Assembly (NCBI RefSeq): GCF_004571025.1 | Contig: NZ_SPQT01000023.1 | Span: 1-64,000, forward strand | Source of the DNA: Bradyrhizobium niftali | Lineage (GTDB): Bacteria; Pseudomonadota; Alphaproteobacteria; Rhizobiales; Xanthobacteraceae | Reading direction: 5' to 3' | Length of the DNA stretch: 64,000 nucleotides | Shown here: piece by piece, positions 35,250 through 44,685 of the stretch | Position numbering within the stretch: position 1 is the stretch's first letter | Layout of the letters: every line of letters begins with the position of its first letter | Program-made: the position numbers and the translations under genes | The notes under the pieces: model-generated | The model's input: only the letters and a program-made list of their open reading frames with translations | What the model was told of the DNA's origin: nothing | Databases searched by the model: none

Positions 35250-35352
35250 TGTCATCGCCCGGCTTGACCGGGCGATCCGGTACTCCGAGACGGTCGTGGT
35301 TCAATCGATAGGCCGCGGCGTACTGGATGCCCCGCCTTCGCGGGGCATGACA
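35250..35352. repeat. Palindromic intergenic repeat, type F (tgtcatcgcccg...)
   Basis: tgtcatcgcccggc...(g)ccccgccttcgcggggcatgaca: ends complementary, with inner hairpins cgcccggcttgaccgggcg and gccgcggc. A second copy at 55024-55126 shares the centre ggccgcggcgtactgga. It lies between the convergent MarR-type and SDR genes. Confidence 0.85.
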
Positions 35353-35377
35353 GCGTCAGCTGTAGAAACACCGTTGG

Positions 35378-36172
35378 CTACTTCCCGAACTCCTCCCGCA
35401 TCCTGGCCTGGATCTTCGCCATGCCGCCGATCCAGCGGTCGTAGTTCTCGGTCTTCTTGCGCATGTAGCCGAGCACCTGGGGGTGCGGCAGGATCAGGAA
35501 CGTTTCCTGCGCGAGGCCCGCGAGCACGTCACTGGCGACCTGCTCGGGCGTGAGATCGCCGTCGCCGGATTGCGGGCCCTTGGGGATCGAGCGCAGCATG
35601 TTGGTGTCGACGCCCTGCGGGCAGAGGATCGAGACCTTGATGTTGTCGGCCTTGTGGGAGATCGCGAGGTTCTCGGCAAACCCCACCGCGGCGTGCTTGG
35701 TGGTGGAATAAGCAGGGCTGCCGACCTGCGACAGCAGGCCCGCGGCCGAGATCGTGTTGAGGAAATAGCCGCCGCCCCGCGCCTTCATCCGCGGGACCAG
35801 ATGCCGCGCCGCATAGACATGGGCCATGACGTGGATCGCCCAGCTGCGCTGCCACGGCTCATCCGAAGCACCACCGGCATTCACCGACATGGGATCGAAG
35901 CCGCCGCCGATGCCGGCATTGGAGCAGAACAACTCGATCGGGCCGAACTGCCGCTCGGTCTCCTCGATGACGTGGGCGATTTCTTTTTCCTGCGCGACGT
36001 CGCATCTGAAGGCCGCGCCATCAACCATGGCAGCGACGGCTCTTGCGTTGGCGGCGTCCATGTCCGCGACGACGACCTTGGCGGCGCCCGCCTTGTGAAA
36101 CGCCTCGCACAGCGCCTTGCCGATGCCGTTTGCGCCGCCCGTGACGACCACGACCTTGCCAGTCACCTGCAT
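35378..36172 (-). CDS. Short-chain dehydrogenase/reductase
   Basis: 264 residues: VVVTGGANGIGKALC (9-23), an acidic ADMDAANA after strand 2 suggesting NAD(H), NAG at 85-87, the catalytic Ser in LNTISAAGLLS, and Tyr155/Lys159 in YSTTKHAAVGF. The C-terminal DYDRWIGGMAK-like tail is longer than in FabG. The substrate is unknown. It stands alone between the type F repeat and the haemolysin III-like gene on the same strand (66 bp apart). Confidence 0.88.
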   Translation of the reverse strand: MQVTGKVVVVTGGANGIGKALCEAFHKAGAAKVVVADMDAANARAVAAMVDGAAFRCDVAQEKEIAHVIEETERQFGPIELFCSNAGIGGGFDPMSVNAGGASDEPWQRSWAIHVMAHVYAARHLVPRMKARGGGYFLNTISAAGLLSQVGSPAYSTTKHAAVGFAENLAISHKADNIKVSILCPQGVDTNMLRSIPKGPQSGDGDLTPEQVASDVLAGLAQETFLILPHPQVLGYMRKKTENYDRWIGGMAKIQARMREEFGK

Positions 36173-36238
36173 GCGACGTCTCCTCTTGTCCCGTACCGCT
36201 CTTATACCGCTCGGCTTATTCCGCTTCGCGGGTCCTGC

Positions 36239-36934
36239 TCAGCTCAACACGAGGTCGAGCACTGCGGTATAATGGCACGCCGCACCGGCCAAGACAAAGC
36301 CATGCCAGATCGCATTCTGGAAGCGCAGCCGCCGCCAGGCGTGGAAGATCACGCCAAAGCTGTAGAGCAGCCCGCCCGCAAGTATGAAGCCCAGCACCAG
36401 CGCGGGCAGCGCCTTGACCACGGCGTCGTAGAGCATCACGCCGCTCCAGCCCATCGCGAGGTAGATGCCGACCGCGACGCGGTCGAACCGGCCGGGATAG
36501 CGAAGCTTCAGCACGATACCGACGATCGCCACGCACCAGACGCAGACGAGCAGCGCCAGCGCGAAGACGCTGTCCTTCAGCTCCAGGATGAACGGCGTGT
36601 AGGTCGCAGCGATCAGGAGATAGATCGCCGAATGGTCGAAGCGCCGCAGCAGCCATTTGACCGGCGAGACCGGCCAGAGATTATAGCTCGCCGACAACAC
36701 CAGCATCGAGAGCAGGCCGGCGACATAGATCGAGACGCCGACGATGTCGGTGGCGTCGGCATAAAGCACCGCAAGCACCACCAGAACGGTCGCGGCGACG
36801 GTACCGAAAAATACACCGACTGCATGAATGACCCCGTCGGCGATCAGTTCTGCGCGGTCGTAGTTCCAGCCGATCGCGTCGGCCGCGGCATGGACGGAAT
36901 CGGATGCAAGCTGTTTCAGTTGGAAGACGGTCAT
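36239..36934 (-). CDS. Haemolysin III/PAQR-family membrane protein
   Basis: 231 residues, seven TM helices. The family's conserved S...D-H...H residues are in SASYNLWPVSPVKWLLRRFD, DHSAIYLLIAATYTPF and the final WHGFVLAGAACHYTAV, a metal-site arrangement shared with PAQR receptors. Bacterial members have an unclear role, perhaps in membrane lipid hydrolysis. ATG 36934 is used; the frame extends four codons to a TTG at 36946. No operon partner is evident. Confidence 0.88.
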   Translation of the reverse strand: MTVFQLKQLASDSVHAAADAIGWNYDRAELIADGVIHAVGVFFGTVAATVLVVLAVLYADATDIVGVSIYVAGLLSMLVLSASYNLWPVSPVKWLLRRFDHSAIYLLIAATYTPFILELKDSVFALALLVCVWCVAIVGIVLKLRYPGRFDRVAVGIYLAMGWSGVMLYDAVVKALPALVLGFILAGGLLYSFGVIFHAWRRLRFQNAIWHGFVLAGAACHYTAVLDLVLS

Positions 36935-37112
36935 GGCAATCCACAAAGCGAGTCAATCTCTCGTTGTATGTGTCTTTCGGGATCGGCGCGTCGTTCAAAC
37001 AGCTGATTTACCGACAAAGGCGGTGGAAGTATGAAGCTTGATTTTCCCCACGCAATTGCCACCTTTGTGAACAGCTTCACGTTTCCGCCCGCCGAGATCC
37101 CCTAACGTTCAC

Positions 37113-38582
37113 ATGGCATTCAGTTTTCAGGATATGGTCGAAGAGGCGCGCCTGTCGGCCCGGGCGCTGATCGACTATGGCGAGCACTTCTTCAATCCGA
37201 CGGTAAGGCTCGGGGTCACCGGCCTGTCGCGGGCCGGCAAGACGGTGTTCATCACCGCGCTGATCCATGGGCTGACGCGCGGCGGCCGGTTTCCGGTGTT
37301 CGAAGCCTATGCCTCGGGCCGGATCGCTCGGGCGCACCTCGCGCCACAGCCCGACGATGCCGTGCCGCGCTTTGCCTATGAGACTCATCTGCGCGCGCTG
37401 GTCGAGGAACGGCACTGGCCGACCTCGACCGTCGACATCAGCGAGCTGCGCCTCGTCATCGACTATCAGCGCCACAACGGCGCCGACCGCACCCTGACGC
37501 TCGACATCGTCGACTATCCCGGCGAGTGGCTGCTCGACCTGCCGCTGCTGCAAAAGAGCTACGAGCAATGGTCGGTGGAGAGTCTTGCGCTGTCGCGCGA
37601 GGCGCCGCGCGCGCATCTTGCCGCCGAATGGCACGCCCATCTCGCCACGCTCAGGCCCGAGGCGCGCGAGGACGAGCAGGCCACGCTAACAGCGGCAAAG
37701 CTCTTCACCGATTACTTGCGCGCGTGCCGCGACGAGCGCTTTGCCATGAGCCTGTTGCCGCCCGGCCGCTTCCTGATGCCCGGCAATCTCGCAGGCTCCC
37801 CGGCGCTGACCTTCGCGCCGCTCGACGTGCCCGTCGGCGCCCAGGCGCCGGACGGCTCGCTGTGGGCGATGATGGTGCGCCGCTTCGAAGCCTACAAGGA
37901 CGTCGTGGTGCGGCCGTTCTTCCGCGATCACTTTGCGCGCCTCGATCGCCAGATCGTGCTGGCCGATGCGCTCGCCGCGTTCAACTCCGGACCCGAGGCG
38001 CTGCACGATCTCGAAGCCGCGCTCGCCGGCATTCTCGATTGCTTCAACATCGGCCGCAGCACCTTGCTCTCCAGCCTGTTCCGGCCGCGCATCGACCGCA
38101 TCCTGTTTGCGGCGACCAAGGCGGACCATCTGCATCATTCCAGTCACGACCGTCTCGAGGCCGTGCTGCGCCGCGCCGTGACGCAGGCGGTGGCACGCGC
38201 GGAAAATACCGGCGCGGCGATCGACGTGGTGGCGCTTGCCGCGGTGCGCGCCACGCGCGAGGCGCAGGTCGCGCATGGCCGCGACAAATTGCCGTCGATC
38301 CTGGGAACGCCCGCCGCAGGCGAAAGCGCCGGCGGCGAGTTCTTCGACGGCAACACGGAGGTTGCGACCTTTCCCGGCGACCTGCCCCTGGATCCCGAGC
38401 CGCTGTTCAACGGAACGGATGCGTTCCGCGGCCTCGCGACCGGGGCCGCCGAGAAAAGCGACTTCCGCTTCCTGCGCTTCCGCCCGCCAAAGCTCGAACG
38501 CGAAGGGACGGACGAGCCGACGCTGCCACACATCCGCCTCGACCGTGCCCTGCAGTTCCTGATCGGAGACAAGCTCTCATGA
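37113..38582 (+). CDS. ycjX: YcjX-family (DUF463) P-loop GTPase-like protein
   Basis: 489 residues. The P-loop GLSRAGKT is at 37-44, preceded by VRLGVT. The Walker-B-like TLDIVDYPGEWLLDLP gives the Asp and DxxG equivalent, and FAATKADHLH is an NKxD-like base-specificity motif (T-K-A-D). DUF463 proteins are dynamin-like GTPases linked to membrane stress in proteobacteria. The last four bases overlap the start of ycjF (ATGA), the usual partner. Confidence 0.92.
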   Translation: MAFSFQDMVEEARLSARALIDYGEHFFNPTVRLGVTGLSRAGKTVFITALIHGLTRGGRFPVFEAYASGRIARAHLAPQPDDAVPRFAYETHLRALVEERHWPTSTVDISELRLVIDYQRHNGADRTLTLDIVDYPGEWLLDLPLLQKSYEQWSVESLALSREAPRAHLAAEWHAHLATLRPEAREDEQATLTAAKLFTDYLRACRDERFAMSLLPPGRFLMPGNLAGSPALTFAPLDVPVGAQAPDGSLWAMMVRRFEAYKDVVVRPFFRDHFARLDRQIVLADALAAFNSGPEALHDLEAALAGILDCFNIGRSTLLSSLFRPRIDRILFAATKADHLHHSSHDRLEAVLRRAVTQAVARAENTGAAIDVVALAAVRATREAQVAHGRDKLPSILGTPAAGESAGGEFFDGNTEVATFPGDLPLDPEPLFNGTDAFRGLATGAAEKSDFRFLRFRPPKLEREGTDEPTLPHIRLDRALQFLIGDKLS

Positions 38583-39607
38583 ACGAGCGATCCCCGCCGC
38601 GGCGGCCGGCGACGTTCCGCCTCGACGATCCCGGCGTCGTCGTCACCGAGGCCGACGAGACGGCGCGGCTCGGTCGGGCCACCATCCAGATCACGCCGGA
38701 GCACGATCCAGCGACATTGCCCGTGCCGATCGCGCCGGCGCTTCCGGCGCGGCGCGGCCTTCCCTGGGGCGCGCTGTTCTGGTCCGGCCTTGCCGGGCTG
38801 ACGCTGCTCGGCGTCGGGCTCGGCGTGGTTCATCTGATCGAGGATTTGTTTGCACGCAGCGAAAGCCTCGGCTTCGTCGGGCTCGCCTTCGCGTTCGTCA
38901 CCGCGCTTGCGCTCGCGGTGGTGATCGGACGCGAGGCGTATGGATTGGCGCGCCTCGCGACCATCGAAAAGCTGCATCAGCGCGCAGCCGCCGTCCTTGC
39001 CAGTGACGACCGCAAGGAGAGCCGCGTCATCGTGCAGGATCTCCTGAAGATCGCGCACCAGAATCCGCAGCTCGCCCGCGCCCGCGCCACGCTGGAGAGC
39101 CACACCGGCGAGATCATCGACGGCGCCGACATGATCCGCCTCGCCGAGCGCGAATTGATGTCGCCGCTGGATGTGGAGGCGCGACGGCTGGTGTCGTCAG
39201 CCGCGCAAAAGGTCTCGATTGTCACGGCGGTTTCGCCCCGCGCGGCGATCGACGTGATGTTCGTGTTCGTCGCCGCGCTGCGTCTGATCCGCCAGCTCGC
39301 CTATCTCTATGGCGGCCGACCCGGCACGCTCGGCATGATCCGCCTGCTCCGCCACGTCATCGCCCATCTCGCCATCACCGGCGGCATGGCCGCGAGCGAC
39401 AGCCTGGTGCAGCAGATGCTGGGCCACGGGATTGCAGCGAAGCTGTCGCAGCGGCTGGGCGAAGGCGTGCTCAACGGATTGCTGACGGCGCGACTCGGAT
39501 TGGCCGCGATCGAGGTGACGCGCCCGCTGCCCTTCGCGGCGTTGCCGCCGCCGAAGCTGTCGGATCTCGCAACGGATCTGCTGCGGAAGAAAGAGGACGA
39601 GGAGTAA
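38579..39607 (+). CDS. ycjF: YcjF-family (TIGR01620/DUF697) membrane protein
   Basis: 342 residues. A cytosolic N-terminal ~60 residues (ATFRLDDPGVVVTEADETAR) is followed by two TM segments (about 65-85 and 98-118) and a C-terminal DUF697 domain (MSPLDVEARRLVSSAAQKVS, AIDVMFVFVAALRLIRQLAY, GHGIAAKLSQRLGEGVLNGL). It overlaps ycjX by four bases, so the two are translationally coupled and probably form one complex at the inner membrane. Confidence 0.92.
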   Translation: MNERSPPRRPATFRLDDPGVVVTEADETARLGRATIQITPEHDPATLPVPIAPALPARRGLPWGALFWSGLAGLTLLGVGLGVVHLIEDLFARSESLGFVGLAFAFVTALALAVVIGREAYGLARLATIEKLHQRAAAVLASDDRKESRVIVQDLLKIAHQNPQLARARATLESHTGEIIDGADMIRLAERELMSPLDVEARRLVSSAAQKVSIVTAVSPRAAIDVMFVFVAALRLIRQLAYLYGGRPGTLGMIRLLRHVIAHLAITGGMAASDSLVQQMLGHGIAAKLSQRLGEGVLNGLLTARLGLAAIEVTRPLPFAALPPPKLSDLATDLLRKKEDEE

Positions 39608-39608
39608 G

Positions 39609-39656
39609 TCCCCCTCACCCCAACCCTCTCCCCGCACGCGGGGAGAGGGAGAGAAG
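39609..39656. repeat. Short hairpin repeat at the convergent ycjF/GT39 junction
   Basis: ccctctccccgcacgcggggagaggg (39625-39650) is a perfect 11-12-bp stem. It lies immediately after ycjF and at the same time encodes the C-terminus of the reverse-strand glycosyltransferase (SPRAGRGLG). Confidence 0.8.
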
Positions 39657-41216
39657 GGCCAGCACCCGCCACTGAAACAGCGGCGAGTCCTTCGGCGGGG
39701 ACAGGTCCGGGGTCCAGCCGGTGAGCTTTTCAAGCACGTAGGTATCCGTCAGTACGCCGCGCCAGCGGCGTTCGACCTGACCGAGCTGCTCGCGCTTCGC
39801 AGGGATGTTCTCCCACAGCGATAAACGATTGTCCGGCTCGCGCCCCACATAGATGCCGGCGTGTCCCTTGATCCGGTCCATGCCGGGATCGCGGAAATCC
39901 TGGAAGCGGCCGCGCTCGCTGATCTCGATGACGGGCACGCGGCCCCTGAACAGCCAGCGCATCATGGCATAGGTGCGGTAGTCCGTGGTTGCGATCCAGG
40001 TCGCGCCGGTCTCGTCCAGCGCAGCCTGCGCGCGCGCTGCGACCTGCTCGTAGCCGGCCTCGCCGCCGATCGGATCGATCTTGCCGAGAAAATTCCAGGG
40101 CGCGGCGACATAGTAGAGGAACACGATGACGACGAAGGCGATGCCCGAGACGATCGCCGTCTTCGCCCAGAACAGGCTCGACCGGATCAGCCAGGCCGAC
40201 CAGTTTTCACGCGACAGCATGACGAGGTTCACCGCCGCCGCCGCGAAGCCGATCGGCCACATGAACATCGGCCAGGTATCGCCGACCCGGAGCGTCAGCG
40301 ATTTCATGAGGAAATAGAGAAACGGCACCAGCACCGCGGTGGACAGCAGGATCGCGACCGGCTCGCGCGTGCGATAGCCGCGCCACGCCGTCGTCACGAG
40401 CCCCCACAGCACCACCGGCAACATGACGAAGCCGACGAGACCGAATTGCAGGCCGATGTAGTCACCGGCGGTGCGGAGCGAGATGCCGTAATTGGCGGTG
40501 GCGCGCACGCCCTGGAACCGGAACGAGGCCCAGTCGTGCTGCACATTCCAGATCAGGACCGGCGAGAATATTGCGATCGCGACCAGCACCGCGAGATAGG
40601 GGTAGGGACTGCGCAGCCAGCGCCAGCGCCAATCCGGCACGAGAAGAAAAGCGGCCACCGCCGGTGCGAACATGACCACGGTGAATTTCGACAACATCGC
40701 CAGCCCGGCGAACAGCCCCGCTGCCAGCCACCAGCGTCCGTCATCGCTCTGCGCCAGCCGCACCAGGGACCACATCATCGCCACCGCGAACGGGATCATG
40801 GCGACGTCGGGCGCGACCTTGGCCATCAGGAGGCCGTAATAGAGCGCGGCCTCCGGCATCAGCACCGCGATCATGACCGCACGCGCGTCATGGGTGAGGC
40901 GGCGGACGATGTCGGCGAGCAGCAGCTGCGTCACCAGCATTGCGACAATGCCGCCGAAGCGGACACCGAGGGCGGTGTCGCCGAAGATCGCAGTGCCGAA
41001 ACGGATGAGCCAGGCGATGCCCGGGGGATGATCGAGGAAGCTGAGCGCCGCCTCCTTCGACCAGGTCCAGTAGTAGGCCTCGTCGGTGCGCAGCTCGATC
41101 GCGGAGGCGTAGACGATGCGCAGCAGCGTCATCGCGGCGATGACCAGCACGGCAGCAAGGATGAGACGGCGTTCGGCGCCGTCTGGCTTCTTAGAGATGT
41201 CGGGAGCGATCGTCAC
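39615..41216 (-). CDS. GT39-type (ArnT/PMT-like) membrane glycosyltransferase
   Basis: 533 residues if the GTG at 41216 (VTIAPDISKKPDG...) is the start. It has about 10-11 TM helices. The first periplasmic loop has the GT-C acidic motif ELRTDEAYYWTWSKEAALSF, followed by FLDHPPGIAWLIRFG. Such enzymes transfer sugars from polyprenyl phosphate to lipids or proteins. The frame is open to 41486, but the extra 90 codons run through a palindromic repeat and have no TM or family character. The last residues derive from the hairpin repeat at 39609-39656. Confidence 0.8.
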   Translation of the reverse strand: MTIAPDISKKPDGAERRLILAAVLVIAAMTLLRIVYASAIELRTDEAYYWTWSKEAALSFLDHPPGIAWLIRFGTAIFGDTALGVRFGGIVAMLVTQLLLADIVRRLTHDARAVMIAVLMPEAALYYGLLMAKVAPDVAMIPFAVAMMWSLVRLAQSDDGRWWLAAGLFAGLAMLSKFTVVMFAPAVAAFLLVPDWRWRWLRSPYPYLAVLVAIAIFSPVLIWNVQHDWASFRFQGVRATANYGISLRTAGDYIGLQFGLVGFVMLPVVLWGLVTTAWRGYRTREPVAILLSTAVLVPFLYFLMKSLTLRVGDTWPMFMWPIGFAAAAVNLVMLSRENWSAWLIRSSLFWAKTAIVSGIAFVVIVFLYYVAAPWNFLGKIDPIGGEAGYEQVAARAQAALDETGATWIATTDYRTYAMMRWLFRGRVPVIEISERGRFQDFRDPGMDRIKGHAGIYVGREPDNRLSLWENIPAKREQLGQVERRWRGVLTDTYVLEKLTGWTPDLSPPKDSPLFQWRVLALLSLSPRAGRGLG

Positions 41217-41274
41217 GGCCGCGCTTTTCCCCGACTTGGGAGGGGGAGTCAATGCGGGGTGCCCCAACGTAGGT

Positions 41275-41450
41275 GTCGTCCCGGGGCGCGACGAAGTCGC
41301 GAGCCCGGGACCCATAGCCACAGGGAGAAGTCGTGGCGCGGTAACCACGAGTCTTCGCCAAACCGCTCCCTGTGGTATCGCGACGAGCGCAAGCGCTCGC
41401 GCGGGGATCCCGGATCGGCGCGCGCTTTGGGCGCGCTTGTCCGGGACGAC
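41275..41450. repeat. Palindromic intergenic repeat, type G (gtcgtcccgg...ccgggacgac)
   Basis: The ends are perfect complements. Inside are gggacccatagccacaggga / tccctgtggta-like arms and hairpins cgcgacgaagtcgcg and gcgcgctttgggcgcgc. A second copy lies at 59223-59377. It fills much of the gap between the divergent GT39 and cyclase genes. Confidence 0.88.
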
Positions 41451-41592
41451 AGCGGAGGCTGACCGCGGCAGCGCGCCTTTGCCCACCCTACGGTTTTGTA
41501 ACCTTGCCGCGCATGTGATCGGGCAAGCTGTTCGCCGCGGGAATTAAACGCTAGGCTGGCTGTTCTCCTTCATGAACTGATACAACCGAATC

Positions 41593-43317
41593 ATGGCCAC
41601 CGCTCCCATACACATGCCCGAACTCGTCCGCGCGACCGGCGTGCGGCAGGTGCGGCTCATCTGCGGCGTCATCCTGTTCTCCTATGTGGTCAGCCATTTC
41701 CTCAACCATGCGCTCGGCAACGTCTCGGTCGATGCCATGGAGGTCGGGGTCTACTACCACACCGCATTCTGGCAGTTCCTGCCCGTTGCGATCGTGTTCT
41801 ACACCGCCGCGCTCACCCATATGGGGCTCGGCATCTATGCGCTGTACCAGCGGCGGCAGTTCCGCTGGCGGACGATCGAGCCGCTCCAGCTCGTGCTGGG
41901 CTTAAGCATCCCCGCCCTGGTCATGGCGCACGTGATCGGCGTGCGGCTCGGCCAGACGCTGTACGGACACCAAAAACTCTATCCGCAGGAACTCTATCTG
42001 TTCTTCGTCGCGTCGAACCGCATCTGGACCATGACGATCCTGCTGATCATCGCCTGGGTCCACGGCTGCATCGGCATTTATTTCTGGCTCCGCCTCAAGC
42101 CGTTCTTCACGCGCGCCGCGCCCTATCTGCTCGCGGCCGCGGTGCTGATCCCGACGCTGGCGCTGCTCGGCGTCTATCAGGGCGGCCGCAGCGTCGTGGT
42201 CGAAGCCGACGACGGGGAATGGCGCACGCATAATCTCACCCGCCGCCAGGTCGGCACCGTCGCCGAAGCCAACACGCTCGACCGCATCACCGGCGGCCTC
42301 ACCATCGGCTATGTCGGGCTGCTCGGACTGGCGCTGGCCGCGCGCGGCGTGCGCGCCTGGCGCGAGCGGCGCGGCGGCATGATCGCGCTGTCCTACGGCA
42401 ACGGCAAGACGGTGCGGGTCCCCAAGGGCCTTTCCGTGCTGGAAGCGAGCCTGCGCCACAATGTGCCGCATGCCAGCGTCTGCGGCGGCCGCGCCCGCTG
42501 CTCGACCTGCCGCATCCGCATCATCGGCGACCACGGCGCCCTGCCCGAGCCGTCACAGCGCGAGGCCTTCGTGCTCACTCGTGTCGGCACCACTGACCCT
42601 TCGATCCGCCTCGCCTGCCAGCTGCGGCCGACGTCGGATCTCTCCTTCTTCCAGCTCTTCACCTCGCACACCCTGTCAGCGACTGCCTCGACGCCGGCCC
42701 GAATCGGCCAGGAGCGCTATCTCGTCAGCCTGTTCGTGGACATGCGCGGCTCGACGCAGCTCGCCGAGAAGCGGCTGCCGTTCGACACCGTCTTCATCGT
42801 CAACCGCTTCCTCGGCGCGGTCTCGCAGGCCGTGGTCGAGAACGGCGGCCAGCCGAACCAGTTCGTCGGCGACGGCATGCTGGCGCTGTTCGGGCTGTCG
42901 GCCGATCCGCAAGCGGCCTGCCGGCAGGCGCTGAAAGCGGCCGCAGGCATCGCCACGCATATCGACGAGCTCAACGAGCTGCTGAGCCACGATCTGCGCC
43001 AGCCGATCCGCTTCGGCATCGGCATTCACGGCGGCGAGGTCATCATCGGCGACATCGGCTATCGCGATCACATCGTGTTCACGGCGCTGGGCGACGCCGT
43101 CAACGTCGCCGCCCGCCTCCAGGACATGACCAAGACGCTGGCCTGTGAAGCCATCGTCTCGGAAGAGGTCCGCCGCACCGCCGGCCTTGCCGACGACGCG
43201 CTGCCGCAGCAGGAGGTCGCGATCCGCGGCCGCGACGAGCCGATGGCCGTGCGCGTGGTTGCGGATGCCAGGGAGCTGTCGGCGCTGGTTGAGGGCAGCG
43301 CGCGCGTCGCGGCCTGA
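41593..43317 (+). CDS. cyaC: Redox-sensor-like adenylate cyclase (membrane anchor + [2Fe-2S] + class III cyclase)
   Basis: 574 residues, three parts. Residues 20-250: about six TM helices with His35, His39, His76, His113 and His157 in or near membrane segments, resembling the dihaem b anchor of succinate:quinone oxidoreductase. Residues 262-350: a ferredoxin domain with Cys297, Cys303, Cys306 and Cys342 (C-x5-C-x2-C...C). Residues 375-570: a class III cyclase with metal-binding Asp383 (FVDMRGST) and Asp427 (FVGDGMLALFG) and transition-state Asn504/Arg508 (GDAVNVAARLQ). Sinorhizobium meliloti CyaC, a quinone-responsive dihaem cyclase, is the closest known concept. It probably makes cAMP according to quinone-pool redox state. 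Confidence 0.88.
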   Translation: MATAPIHMPELVRATGVRQVRLICGVILFSYVVSHFLNHALGNVSVDAMEVGVYYHTAFWQFLPVAIVFYTAALTHMGLGIYALYQRRQFRWRTIEPLQLVLGLSIPALVMAHVIGVRLGQTLYGHQKLYPQELYLFFVASNRIWTMTILLIIAWVHGCIGIYFWLRLKPFFTRAAPYLLAAAVLIPTLALLGVYQGGRSVVVEADDGEWRTHNLTRRQVGTVAEANTLDRITGGLTIGYVGLLGLALAARGVRAWRERRGGMIALSYGNGKTVRVPKGLSVLEASLRHNVPHASVCGGRARCSTCRIRIIGDHGALPEPSQREAFVLTRVGTTDPSIRLACQLRPTSDLSFFQLFTSHTLSATASTPARIGQERYLVSLFVDMRGSTQLAEKRLPFDTVFIVNRFLGAVSQAVVENGGQPNQFVGDGMLALFGLSADPQAACRQALKAAAGIATHIDELNELLSHDLRQPIRFGIGIHGGEVIIGDIGYRDHIVFTALGDAVNVAARLQDMTKTLACEAIVSEEVRRTAGLADDALPQQEVAIRGRDEPMAVRVVADARELSALVEGSARVAA

Positions 43318-43472
43318 TTCTTCGCCTCTCCCCGTAACACCGGCTTGCTGCAATGCAGCGGCATGGGCCTGCTGCGAAAGCACGAATTGACTTCATCGGC
43401 ATCGTTGCAACAGATGAACGCGGGATCGCGGTGATGACCGCGATCCAACGAAAAGCTCCGGGAGGGGACCAG

Positions 43473-44672
43473 ATGTTCGATCGACGCGACCTGCTCAAAG
43501 GAGCGGGGCTTGCCGCAATGGCGGCCACACTGAACTCCACCAAAGCGCTGGCACTCGACACCGTCACCCTGCCCTTCGCCAATGGCGAACGGCCGCTGGT
43601 GAAATATCCGCAGAAGCGGCCGATGATCGGCCTGACCAGCCGGCCGCCGCAGCTCGAGACGCCGTTCGCCGTGTTCAACGACGGCCCGATCACGCCGAAC
43701 AACGCGTTCTTCGTGCGCTATCACCTGTCCGACCTGCCCTACAATCTCGACCCCGACAAGTTCACGCTCGAGGTCAAGGGCAAAGTCGACAAGCCGCTCA
43801 AGCTGTCGCTCAAGGACATCCGCAAGATGAAGGCGACCGAGACCGTCGCCGTCAATCAATGCTCAGGCAACAGCCGCGGCTTCTTCGAGCCGCGTGTCGC
43901 CGGCGGTCAGCTCGCCAACGGCGCCATGGGCTGCGCGCGCTGGCGCGGCGTGCCGCTGAAGACCGTGCTCGAGATGGCGGGGGTGCAGAGCGGCGCCAGG
44001 CAGGTCACGTTCAACGGCATGGACGGTCCGGTCAGCGACAAGACGCCTGACTTCATCAAGGCGCTCGACATCGATCACGCCAGCGACGGCGAGGTGATGC
44101 TGGCCTATGGCATGAACGGCGAGGACCTGCCGTTCCTCAACGGCTTCCCGCTGCGCCTGATCGTGCCCGGCTATTACGGCACCTACTGGGTCAAGCACCT
44201 CAACGAGATCACGGTCATCGACAATGTCTATGACGGCTTCTGGATGAAGTCGGCCTATCGCATTCCTGATACCCCGAACAACGCGATCGAGCCCGGCACC
44301 GCGCCGAAGGCGACCATCCCGATCAACCGCTTCACCATCCGCTCCTTCATCACCAGCGTGCCTGACGGCGCCAGGCTGAAGGCTGGAGCCACGACAATGC
44401 GCGGCATCGCCTTCGACGGCGGCAAGGGCATCAAGGACGTCGCGGTCTCCACCGACGGCGGCAAGACCTGGACGAGCGCCAAGCTCGGCAAGGACCTCGG
44501 CAAATACGCGTTCCGCGAATGGAAGCTGCCGGTGAAGCTCGCGGCCGGCTCGTACGAGCTCAAGGTCCGCGCCATCGGCAATGGCGGCGAGACCCAGCCG
44601 GACACGCCGCGCTGGAACCCGGCGGGTTATTTGCGCAACGTCGTCGAAACCGTCCGCGTCAGCGTGGCCTGA
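43473..44672 (+). CDS. sorA: Sulfite dehydrogenase molybdopterin subunit (SorA-like)
   Basis: 399 residues. A Tat-type leader (MFDRRDLLKGAGLAAM) sends the folded enzyme to the periplasm. The sulfite-oxidase-type Mo-pterin domain has Cys130 in VAVNQCSGNSRGFFEP as the molybdenum ligand; the C-terminal dimerisation domain (about 290-395) has GIKDVAVSTDGGKTWTSAKL. It oxidises sulfite and passes electrons to the c-type cytochrome encoded 13 bp downstream. ATG 43473 has ggagggg upstream; the frame extends to 43353 without support. Confidence 0.88.
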   Translation: MFDRRDLLKGAGLAAMAATLNSTKALALDTVTLPFANGERPLVKYPQKRPMIGLTSRPPQLETPFAVFNDGPITPNNAFFVRYHLSDLPYNLDPDKFTLEVKGKVDKPLKLSLKDIRKMKATETVAVNQCSGNSRGFFEPRVAGGQLANGAMGCARWRGVPLKTVLEMAGVQSGARQVTFNGMDGPVSDKTPDFIKALDIDHASDGEVMLAYGMNGEDLPFLNGFPLRLIVPGYYGTYWVKHLNEITVIDNVYDGFWMKSAYRIPDTPNNAIEPGTAPKATIPINRFTIRSFITSVPDGARLKAGATTMRGIAFDGGKGIKDVAVSTDGGKTWTSAKLGKDLGKYAFREWKLPVKLAAGSYELKVRAIGNGGETQPDTPRWNPAGYLRNVVETVRVSVA

Positions 44673-44685
44673 GGGGAGAATGATC

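Noticed and set aside
39615..41486. Longest version (623 residues) of the glycosyltransferase
   Set aside because: The first 90 codons lie in a type G repeat and lack membrane character; a GTG at 41216 with gggga upstream fits the family start better.
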